From an uncultured Bacteroidales bacterium (GTDB lineage: Bacteria > Bacteroidota > Bacteroidia > Bacteroidales > Paludibacteraceae), in the NCBI GenBank assembly GCA_902779705.1, contig CACZCR010000005.1:54860-118859 (forward strand): a stretch of 64,000 nucleotides of DNA, in the 5' to 3' direction. The notes under the pieces were generated by a model. That model was not told the DNA's origin. It saw only the letters and a program-made list of their open reading frames with translations, and made no database searches. The position numbers and the translations under genes are program-made. Each line of letters opens with the position of its first letter. The first letter of the stretch is position 1. This document shows positions 35,815 to 41,970 of this stretch, piece by piece.

Positions 35815-36414
35815 CTACTCTTTTACAGAATCGAGTATATCTATAGTCCAAGTAGGTAATGATTCTATATACTGCTTGGCGAATTTCCCATCAATAGTAC
35901 GGAATAGTAATCGTGCATCCTGATTATCAATAGAGTTATCATAAAAATATACTCTATCTGCGAACTCTGTCACCTTCACGGCATTGATAATTGCTTTCTG
36001 ATATCGCGAAATGATCTTTTGAATAGGCACATCGTGACCGCCTTCCATTACTCGATTAGCGATGCGTGCGGCATTGATTGTCGGCGATTCGGTACAAATA
36101 AAGAACATACGGATGAAATAGCCGGCTTCTTTAGCACGTTTCAGAAAATCCACCTTACCTTCTGAAGACAGCACGGTCTCAAAGATAAAATCTTTGCGTT
36201 CTTGAAGCAATTGTTCACGCCAAGTCTCGCAATACTCTACTGCTTGGCGAACGGCAGTGACATCGTTCCAATCTCCGAACTTGTTTTGAGCTATCTCATC
36301 GGGATTGATATAGACACATTGTTCTGCCCATTCGTGCTTGATGACAAGACGAGTGGTAGAAGTTTTACCAGATCCATTAGGGCCTGCAATTACTATAAGA
36401 ACAGGTTTTCTCAT
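35815..36414 (-). CDS. Zeta-toxin-like P-loop kinase
   Basis: A 199-residue protein of the zeta-toxin/AAA_33 kinase group. The Walker A motif is GPNGSGKTS (about 10-18). A substrate-binding YINPDEIAQ (about 35-43) and a downstream FETVLSS segment (about 75-81) match the zeta family's INPD and ETT-like motifs. An Arg-rich lid is suggested by ARIANRVMEGGHDVP. Zeta toxins phosphorylate UDP-N-acetylglucosamine and so block cell-wall synthesis; many bacterial relatives are uncharacterised kinases. The start codon overlaps the stop of a 51-residue gene (ATGA), the usual arrangement of an antitoxin-toxin pair, though the small protein is not recognisably epsilon. Toxicity is inference. Confidence 0.85.
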   Translation of the reverse strand: MRKPVLIVIAGPNGSGKTSTTRLVIKHEWAEQCVYINPDEIAQNKFGDWNDVTAVRQAVEYCETWREQLLQERKDFIFETVLSSEGKVDFLKRAKEAGYFIRMFFICTESPTINAARIANRVMEGGHDVPIQKIISRYQKAIINAVKVTEFADRVYFYDNSIDNQDARLLFRTIDGKFAKQYIESLPTWTIDILDSVKE

Positions 36415-36566
36415 AGTGCTTGTGCCATCTGATGGATTTGGTCAAAATAAGCCGCATGGGCACGGTCGTGACGCTCTTTGGCCTCGACAGCTACTTCGTG
36501 CATCAACTGAGCAAGTTGTTCCTCGCTCGGCTCCTGGTCGATGTTTATAAAACGATAGTCATTCAT
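36411..36566 (-). CDS. Small protein (51 residues) upstream of the zeta-like kinase; candidate antitoxin
   Basis: Begins MNDYRFINIDQEPSEEQLAQ and ends HAAYFDQIHQMAQAL. It is acidic to neutral, helical, with no signal peptide. The start at 36566 is preferred over an in-frame ATG at 36602 because the -7 element (36589-36596) places transcription start near 36582. The last four bases overlap the kinase gene start. The helical SEEQLAQLMHEVAVEAKERH segment is of the kind found in small kinase-binding antitoxins. I cannot assign a family; the antitoxin role rests on position and size only. Confidence 0.65.
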   Translation of the reverse strand: MNDYRFINIDQEPSEEQLAQLMHEVAVEAKERHDRAHAAYFDQIHQMAQAL

Positions 36567-36588
36567 AGTGATAAGCCTTTGCAAGATG

Positions 36589-36620
36589 CAAAGGTACAAC
36601 ATTTTTTTGGACTGTGCAAA
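36589..36620 (-). promoter_or_regulatory. Promoter of the 51-residue gene / zeta-like kinase pair
   Basis: On the minus strand, TTTG (36617-36620, within TTTGCACAGTCC) and TACCTTTG (36589-36596) are separated by 20 bp. Confidence 0.85.
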
Positions 36621-36651
36621 TTTTAGAGGCTAAATTGTACCTAAAAATGCC

Positions 36652-36740
36652 GAATCGGCTCAAAAAAGTGATTTTTTTTGCATTTTTTTGCTCAAAGTGA
36701 GCCGATTCTATGCCATTTTTGCCTCTTTTTGAGCCGATTC
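36652..36740. repeat. Three copies of an 11-bp motif, one inverted
   Basis: GAATCGGCTCA at 36652-36662 and its reverse complement TGAGCCGATTC at 36698-36708 and 36730-36740. The first can pair with either of the others to form an 11-bp stem. It lies between the stop of the 210-residue gene and the promoter of the toxin-like pair, so it may act as terminator for the former or as a regulatory site for the latter. Confidence 0.75.
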
Positions 36741-36772
36741 TACGAATTTGCAGTAAGAGAATACTTCTAAAG

Positions 36773-37405
36773 TTAGGTGGTGAGTTGTCGGGTGAGCTCT
36801 ATCTTTATGGACTCCTCGAAATTGCGGACATAAATGAAGTCTGTGAGGGCAAAGTTGGTATGGTCGAATAGATTGTGGAAGGCATTGATGAGATGTAGGT
36901 CTTTTGTAAGCTCATGATCCAGTCCTTCATTCCAGTTCGGGGGAGGGCAATCCATTCCGATAAAAGAATTGAAAGAGACTTCCAAATCGCGAGGTAAGAC
37001 TATACTATGTGTCACTCCGCTATCGTAAAGCCGGTTCCAACCGGTATCGCATAACGCTTCCCATAGTTCTTGTCGAGACGGGTCTTGATACGGATGTAAC
37101 GAAGAATATTTGAGCGACATATAACATTTTGCCTCCAATTCGATGTTCGGCTGAATGGAAGAAATCTGATCATATAAATCATGCGCATGATCATACACAG
37201 CATGCAAAGCCGTTCTAAGAGCTTGGTTGAACGCAATAATATCGGGCAATAGTTCTATTTGTTGCTGCAGGGCTTGATGATTAATCAACTTCTTGCGCAG
37301 CCAAAGTAGATTCTCATGGTTGGTGTAATCTCCATGAGCACCTACACAGCAATCTATTATTTCCTGCTCTAACTGTCTGAGGGAATAATCATCGTAGTGT
37401 ATCAT
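36773..37405 (-). CDS. Hypothetical protein, 210 residues, coupled to an 88-residue gene
   Basis: I do not recognise this protein. It has no signal peptide and no membrane segment. It is rich in His, Leu, Asp and aromatic residues. Its N-terminal half is helical (LRQLEQEIIDCC, HENLLWLRKKLINHQALQQQ, FNQALRTALHAVYDHAHDLY). The C-terminal part (DHELTKDLHLINAFHNLFDH, TDFIYVRNFEESIKIELTRQ) ends in a likely beta-helix element. Its ATG overlaps the stop of the upstream 88-residue gene (ATGA), so the two are translated together under the WYL-type promoter at 37715-37745. Confidence 0.7.
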   Translation of the reverse strand: MIHYDDYSLRQLEQEIIDCCVGAHGDYTNHENLLWLRKKLINHQALQQQIELLPDIIAFNQALRTALHAVYDHAHDLYDQISSIQPNIELEAKCYMSLKYSSLHPYQDPSRQELWEALCDTGWNRLYDSGVTHSIVLPRDLEVSFNSFIGMDCPPPNWNEGLDHELTKDLHLINAFHNLFDHTNFALTDFIYVRNFEESIKIELTRQLTT

Positions 37406-37668
37406 TGTTTCTGCCTTTTTAATCGTTCACGTTCTGCTGCGATTTCTTCCGGAGTAAGAATCACATCATAAAGTGGGAGGGTTGCAAACATTCGGGCTAT
37501 TTCCGGAGTGCAATGCGTGAATTCACAGAATTCCTGATAAGGCGGAACTTCTGCGGAACATTCTTCGTTGAGAAGTATAGCCATTTTGCTTCGGATCTTA
37601 ATATCCGACATGAATAATTCTTTTAGACGCAGCAATTCGAGCTGGTCGTTGATTGATTGTGTGGCCAT
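37402..37668 (-). CDS. Hypothetical protein, 88 residues
   Basis: Starts MATQSINDQLELLRLKELFM and ends in a charged helix (TPEEIAAERERLKRQKQ). No known domain is recognised; it is cytosolic and helical. The start at 37668 is chosen over an in-frame ATG at 37710, which lies against the -7 element of the promoter (37715-37722). It overlaps the 210-residue gene by 4 bp. Such a small-then-large coupled pair could be a two-component unit (for instance antitoxin-toxin or chaperone-effector), but nothing in the sequence fixes the roles. Confidence 0.65.
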   Translation of the reverse strand: MATQSINDQLELLRLKELFMSDIKIRSKMAILLNEECSAEVPPYQEFCEFTHCTPEIARMFATLPLYDVILTPEEIAAERERLKRQKQ

Positions 37669-37691
37669 AGATGTTTGATTATAAAAAATTA

Positions 37692-37745
37692 CAGCGTGAA
37701 TTCGAATCACGCTGCAAAATTACTGCTTCACTCGTTTACAAAGTG
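37692..37745 (-). promoter_or_regulatory. WYL-type promoter (copy 1) with start-site hairpin
   Basis: Minus strand: -7 TAATTTTG (37715-37722). A TACAAAGTG box (37737-37745, plus-strand reading) takes the place of the -33 at 16 bp spacing. An 8-bp stem CAGCGTGA/TCACGCTG (37692-37699 with 37707-37714) abuts the -7 and covers the expected transcript start. Confidence 0.7.
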
Positions 37746-37764
37746 AAAGAGGGTAAAATTTTTA

Positions 37765-38379
37765 TCAAAAATCACTACCTGATAGTTGATTTTGTATCTC
37801 AAGCGCCTTTTGTTGGTTGAATTGGTCCACCTCTTTCTGGTACAAACCATCGAGTGCCTCGGTTCCTCCGTAAGTTACTTTGCAATCATCCCATCCGCGA
37901 TAGAACATCTCCAATTCGATATTGTCATCCAAGTGCCAGATGGCTGCACTGCTTTCTTCCAAGTCTTGCACTACAGGTCTATTATATGTCCTCTGAATTA
38001 GCGTTGTTTTTCCGTATCTCCCTTCAATACGAGAAATGATAGCGCGACATTGTTCCATTCCAGGAATGTCCTCATACCGATTACGTAGAGAGAAGGAAAT
38101 CTTAATCATGTAAACGGTATGGGTTAATTTTGTAGCATACATTTCTATATAGCACGAATAAGTCATGAAAGTTCCGTAGATGTTGTTGATTTTAACACCA
38201 TCACTTCCTTCGTAAATAAAAACCTCTTCACCTTTAAAGCCTTTTTCTTTGAAAGCGGCTAAAAACTCGTCATAGGTGCTCCCGAACGGAACACCAAAGA
38301 CCTGAACGGTGGACTTTTGTCCAAATGCGGTTGCAACTCCCATGCAGAGAAGCAGACCAAATAGAATAACTTTTTTCAT
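37765..38379 (-). CDS. Secreted protein of unknown function, 204 residues
   Basis: A signal peptide (MKKVILFGLLLCMGVATAFG, cleaved before QKST) indicates export to the periplasm or beyond. The mature part starts with VQVFGVPFGSTYDEFLAAFK, a pattern found in exported proteins that begin with a short beta strand and a helix, and contains several aromatic beta segments (YSCYIEMYATKLTHTVYMIK, IELEMFYRGWDDCKVTYGG). No T9SS tail is visible. It has its own WYL-type promoter (38409-38465). I cannot assign a family. Confidence 0.75.
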   Translation of the reverse strand: MKKVILFGLLLCMGVATAFGQKSTVQVFGVPFGSTYDEFLAAFKEKGFKGEEVFIYEGSDGVKINNIYGTFMTYSCYIEMYATKLTHTVYMIKISFSLRNRYEDIPGMEQCRAIISRIEGRYGKTTLIQRTYNRPVVQDLEESSAAIWHLDDNIELEMFYRGWDDCKVTYGGTEALDGLYQKEVDQFNQQKALEIQNQLSGSDF

Positions 38380-38408
38380 AACTAGTTAATTTGATTATTA
38401 TAATAATA

Positions 38409-38465
38409 CAGCGTGACCCAAACGAATCACGCTGCAAAATTACAATACCAAACTCCCACAAAGTG
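38409..38465 (-). promoter_or_regulatory. WYL-type promoter (copy 2) with start-site hairpin
   Basis: Minus strand: -7 TAATTTTG (38435-38442). The CACAAAGTG box is at 38457-38465 (inside the perfect dyad CCACAAAGTGG), with 16 bp between its CAAA and the -7. An 8-bp stem CAGCGTGA/TCACGCTG (38409-38416 with 38427-38434) follows the -7 directly, as in copy 1. Confidence 0.7.
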
Positions 38466-38480
38466 GATGAGGGCGAATTT

Positions 38481-38714
38481 TTACGAAATTTTTTCTGCTC
38501 GAAGGTCAGTTACAGAAATCAAACCAGCCTTCAATAAATCAATACCGTACTTGCTGACAAACAAGTTGTTGATTTTTGGCTTATTTTCGTTTGGGTTACA
38601 ATTCAAAGGATTAGACATAGTAACAGGAGTAACCAGATCCACAAACATTCCTTTCTCCAAACGAACGCCATTAACAGACCTACTGTTTTTTACTGAAATT
38701 CTCCAAAGTGCCAT
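38481..38714 (-). CDS. Small conserved-looking protein, 77 residues
   Basis: Starts MALWRISVKNSRSVNGVRLE. An N-terminal beta-rich half (VKNSRSVNGVRLEKGMFVDL) leads to a C-terminal helix (KYGIDLLKAGLISVTDL). It resembles small proteins that occur widely in Bacteroidota mobile or accessory regions and begin MALW/F-K-I, possibly the DUF6140 type; this is from memory and unverified. It lies 22 bp after the 282-residue gene and is the last gene of the WYL operon. Function unknown. Confidence 0.65.
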   Translation of the reverse strand: MALWRISVKNSRSVNGVRLEKGMFVDLVTPVTMSNPLNCNPNENKPKINNLFVSKYGIDLLKAGLISVTDLRAEKIS

Positions 38715-38736
38715 AGTGATTGATATTTAACGATGT

Positions 38737-39585
38737 TTAACGATGTTTAACAAATTCTGGGTGCTCTTTAATAAAGTCATAATACGGTTTGACTATATCA
38801 TTGTATCTTTGTCTATATCCGCCTTTCATATAACTTAAATGATACGAGTCAATAGCCAATTTATTATCTTCCTCATTATACCAAGTCGCATAGCCAACAT
38901 ATTTAAACTTTTTATTGTAAAACTCATTAAGAGTTTCAAGTATTATGTTATTGTCATTGTGACTACCGCAACAGATAAATAAGTCTGCATCAAGAGCGCA
39001 AATCTGCTCTCTTAAAAAGTCCTTGTAAGCATTTATGGCGCCTAATAGTTTATTATCACTACAACTGCTTTCTCCATATTCCTTGCGACAATTTATTCTA
39101 GCAAATATTGCTTCCTCTGACAATTTCAGGGCTTTTGCATTTGTAAAATCATCATATCCCATCATCTCTGCAGGCGTTGTTTTAAGTAAGCCAAACAAAG
39201 AATATACTAAATTTACATGAAAGCGAATAGAGGACAAATCATTTTCAGTCGCATTGGGATCTAAGTATCTATAGGATTCAGACCGAACATCCCATGTCTT
39301 ATCCCCATAAGTATACTGGTCTTTTGTCAAATATAGTATTCTTAGTGGTGCCATTTCCCATAATTTATTCTCTTCTCCATTACTGGCATGCTCCCACTTG
39401 TATGTAGATTTGTTATTATCCCATTTCGTCTCTTTGCATGTAGGTTGTCCTCTATACATAATACCGTCCTCCGCGAAATAGTCCGCAGGGTCACAATATT
39501 TGTATTCAGATTCTGTTGATTTGTCCCGACAGAACTTTTGTTTCCAGCGATTAAGAATCTCCTGATTTTTTTCAACGTAGTTCAT
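38737..39585 (-). CDS. Unknown protein with possible uracil-DNA-glycosylase-like fold, 282 residues
   Basis: Several elements fall in the order expected of UDG-superfamily proteins: a hydrophobic strand followed by a substrate loop (LRILYLTKDQYTYGDKTWD, about 80-98), an aromatic-helix region (FHVNLVYSLFGLL), the segment FARINCRKEYGESSCSD (about 161-177), a strand ADLFICCGSHNDNN (about 198-211), and a late His-containing motif IDSYHLSYM (about 250-258). The catalytic Asp of classical UDG is not evident. It could act on nucleic acid or nucleotides, but no activity can be claimed. It is AT-rich compared with its neighbours. It lies 13 bp after the WYL regulator gene and 22 bp before the 77-residue gene. 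Confidence 0.6.
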   Translation of the reverse strand: MNYVEKNQEILNRWKQKFCRDKSTESEYKYCDPADYFAEDGIMYRGQPTCKETKWDNNKSTYKWEHASNGEENKLWEMAPLRILYLTKDQYTYGDKTWDVRSESYRYLDPNATENDLSSIRFHVNLVYSLFGLLKTTPAEMMGYDDFTNAKALKLSEEAIFARINCRKEYGESSCSDNKLLGAINAYKDFLREQICALDADLFICCGSHNDNNIILETLNEFYNKKFKYVGYATWYNEEDNKLAIDSYHLSYMKGGYRQRYNDIVKPYYDFIKEHPEFVKHR

Positions 39586-39598
39586 AATTCATAATTAT

Positions 39599-40531
39599 TT
39601 AGTGGTTATACATTTTATTTACTCTATCCGCATCTTGGGCAAAATAATTCCGTAATGATTTCGGTTCGTGGACTTCTAAGGCTGAGCCATAAGCATACAA
39701 CTCACGCAGGAATTCATCAGCCGGATAAAGATAGAAACTGAATGCCGGATATCCATTGATAGGCTCTATCTCTTTTTGCGAAGGATGTAAAGGGAGTGTG
39801 CGGAGGTAATTGGCTTGATCTTCATCTATTGAGATGACAATTTTCTCTGGCTGTTGCTTGTCACTAAGCACTGTCACACCATAAGCATCGCGGAAATACC
39901 GCTCAGCATCAAAGTCATCGGGGAGTTGGTATTTCTCTGTGGTCAGCTCAATGGCATGGATACGATCGAGGGCATAAACCCATTGTTTGTCAATATCCGG
40001 CGCATATGCCAACATATACCACCGTTGCTTGAACATCTTGAGACAATACGGCTCAATCGGGAAAGTATATGGGCGTGGTTTTCCGAAGCCTTGATACGTC
40101 ATTTGTAGCACGCACTTATCGCGCATAGCTTCAATAATCGGAGCAAGGAACTTTTCGCCGGAAGGAACGGGCTCAAACAGAATCTGGTCGGATAGTTCTT
40201 TGCAGTCCTTGAGCAGACTATCTATAGATAGAAGGTTGAACATGCGCGTACGCAGATTTGTACCACGCAAGTCATTTGCCTCCTCGATATAATACTCATT
40301 GTAAGCATTGTGCTTAATTGTGACTTTAAAGAGCTCCTCAATGGTATCTTTCCAACGATGAAAATTACTCTCGGGGAGATATTCTTGTCCGTACGCGTTA
40401 GCATTGGCGTGCGCCCATTTCTCATCTATCGCCGCGCGTGATATAGGACCGCGTAGGATAGTGTTCAGTAGCCAGATATAACAATTAAAGAGATACGGCA
40501 TTGACGATTTTTTGTTTGTTTCTTTTTTCAT
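39599..40531 (-). CDS. WYL-domain transcriptional regulator
   Basis: A 310-residue cytosolic protein. The N-terminal third is a winged-helix-like DNA-binding part (about 10-85; LRGPISRAAIDEKWAHAN, NFHRWKDTIEELFKVTIKHN). A WYL domain follows at about 135-215 (DKCVLQMTYQGFGKPRPYTF, IEPYCLKMFKQRWYMLAYAP, YALDRIHAIELT). A WCX-like C-terminal dimerisation region closes it (about 230-310; EKIVISIDEDQANYLRTLPL). WYL regulators sense nucleic-acid-like ligands and often control defence or DNA-damage genes. The gene is first in a three-gene operon, and its promoter carries the box found at two further promoters nearby, so autoregulation and a local regulon are likely. Confidence 0.9.
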   Translation of the reverse strand: MKKETNKKSSMPYLFNCYIWLLNTILRGPISRAAIDEKWAHANANAYGQEYLPESNFHRWKDTIEELFKVTIKHNAYNEYYIEEANDLRGTNLRTRMFNLLSIDSLLKDCKELSDQILFEPVPSGEKFLAPIIEAMRDKCVLQMTYQGFGKPRPYTFPIEPYCLKMFKQRWYMLAYAPDIDKQWVYALDRIHAIELTTEKYQLPDDFDAERYFRDAYGVTVLSDKQQPEKIVISIDEDQANYLRTLPLHPSQKEIEPINGYPAFSFYLYPADEFLRELYAYGSALEVHEPKSLRNYFAQDADRVNKMYNH

Positions 40532-40553
40532 GTGCGTTATGATTTTTCGGCTG

Positions 40554-40590
40554 CAAAATTACTACCTAAGACTCCCACAAAGTGAAAGAG
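40554..40590 (-). promoter_or_regulatory. WYL-type promoter (copy 3), upstream of the WYL regulator
   Basis: Minus strand: -7 TAATTTTG (40554-40561). The CACAAAGTG box is at 40576-40584, extended to CCCACAAAGTGAAAGAG (40574-40590). The spacing is 16 bp as in the other two copies. No hairpin follows the -7 in this copy. Confidence 0.7.
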
Positions 40591-40661
40591 TGCGCAAAAA
40601 TATGAAAAAAAAATAAAATATGCAAATAAAAAACAAAAAATGAGTAAAAATATAATTTTTA

Positions 40662-40693
40662 TTTGCGTATGTCATAAAATTTTTGTAATTTTG
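40662..40693 (+). promoter_or_regulatory. Promoter of kbl-tdh
   Basis: TTTG (40662-40665, within TTTGCGTATGTC) and TAATTTTG (40686-40693) are separated by 20 bp, 57 bp before the kbl ATG. Confidence 0.85.
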
Positions 40694-40749
40694 CGCCCGA
40701 AATGTGTATTTGACTATAGAAAAAGGATTTTTTATATAAATAGGATACC

Positions 40750-41940
40750 ATGTATACAGACTTTCAAAAACATCTGCAGCAGACGCTGCAAGAGATCGAA
40801 GACGCCGGCTTATATAAGCACGAACGCGTTATTATTACCCCGCAATCCTCCGGCATTGCCGTGGAGGGCGGACAGGAAGTGATCAACTTCTGCGCCAACA
40901 ACTATCTTGGCTTGGCGGATAACAAAGAGCTGATCGAAGCTGCCAAAGAGCGCATGGACGCTCGCGGCTACGGTATGGCTTCGGTGCGTTTCATCTGCGG
41001 AACGCAAGATACGCACAAACAGTTGGAGCAAGCTATCAGCGATTTCTTTGGCACCGAAGACACTATCCTCTATGCGGCATGCTTTGATGCCAACGGAGGA
41101 CTGTTCGAGCCGTTGCTGACAGCTGAGGATGCTATCATTTCCGATGCACTCAACCATGCGTCTATCATTGACGGCGTACGTCTGTGCAAGGCCGTTCGTT
41201 ATCGTTATGCCAACGGAGATATGGAAGATCTGGAGAAACAGTTGCAGGCTGCTCAGGCACAACGCTTCCGTATCATTGCTACCGATGGTGTGTTCTCGAT
41301 GGATGGAAATGTATGCCCGCTGGACAAGATCTACGAGCTGGCCCAGAAATACAACGCCCTTGTTATGGTAGACGAGAGCCACTCGGCCGGCGTGGTCGGC
41401 AAGACCGGACATGGAGTAACCGAACTATATAACATGCGCGGCAAAGTGGAGATCATCACCGGTACGCTCGGTAAAGCCTTTGGCGGCTCGGTAGGCGGAT
41501 TCACCACCGGACGCAAGGAGATCATCGACCTGCTGCGTCAACGTAGCCGTCCTTATCTGTTCTCCAACTCGATCCCGCCAATGATCGCTGCGGCCGGTAT
41601 CAAGACACTGGAGATACTGACACGCTCCAATGAACTGCAAGATCGTTTGCACGAGAACACCGCATACTTTGTGGAGAAGATGAAAGCGGCCGGATTTGAT
41701 ATCAAACCTACCCAGTCCGCTATCTGCGCCGTGATGCTCTATGACGCACGTCTGAGTCAGGAGTTCGCTGCGGCGTTGCAAGAGGAAGGCATCTATGTCA
41801 CCGGCTTCTATTATCCGGTCGTACCGCAAGGCCAAGCACGTATTCGCGTACAAGTTTCTGCAGCCCATACGCGCGAGCAATTAGACAAATGTATCGCAGC
41901 CTTCACAAAGATTGGCACGAAACTTGGTGTGTTAAAATAG
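40750..41940 (+). CDS. kbl: Glycine C-acetyltransferase (2-amino-3-ketobutyrate CoA ligase)
   Basis: A 396-residue PLP-dependent enzyme of the alpha-oxoamine synthase family. It cleaves 2-amino-3-oxobutyrate with CoA to glycine and acetyl-CoA. The PLP lysine is Lys242 in TGTLGKAFGGSVGG. DESHSAG (about 209-215) and the N-terminal NFCANNYLGLAD are diagnostic. Length is that of Kbl (about 396). The adjacent tdh gene gives the preceding reaction, completing conversion of threonine to glycine. The 30-bp gap to tdh contains a short AAAGTC-type repeat. Confidence 0.97.
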   Translation: MYTDFQKHLQQTLQEIEDAGLYKHERVIITPQSSGIAVEGGQEVINFCANNYLGLADNKELIEAAKERMDARGYGMASVRFICGTQDTHKQLEQAISDFFGTEDTILYAACFDANGGLFEPLLTAEDAIISDALNHASIIDGVRLCKAVRYRYANGDMEDLEKQLQAAQAQRFRIIATDGVFSMDGNVCPLDKIYELAQKYNALVMVDESHSAGVVGKTGHGVTELYNMRGKVEIITGTLGKAFGGSVGGFTTGRKEIIDLLRQRSRPYLFSNSIPPMIAAAGIKTLEILTRSNELQDRLHENTAYFVEKMKAAGFDIKPTQSAICAVMLYDARLSQEFAAALQEEGIYVTGFYYPVVPQGQARIRVQVSAAHTREQLDKCIAAFTKIGTKLGVLK

Positions 41941-41941
41941 T

Positions 41942-41968
41942 AGAAAGTCAAAAGTCGAAAGTCGAAAG
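41942..41968. repeat. Short AAAGTC/CGAAAGTC tandem repeat before tdh
   Basis: The spacer between kbl and tdh is made almost only of the units AGAAAGTC, AAAAGTC, GAAAGTC and GAAAGC, right up to the tdh ATG at 41971. Confidence 0.75.
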
Positions 41969-41970
41969 CA

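Noticed and set aside
34349..40531. Prophage, integrative element or transposon explaining the accessory region
   Set aside because: No integrase, transposase, phage gene, attachment-site duplication or flanking tRNA was found; transfer is only suggested by composition and gene content.
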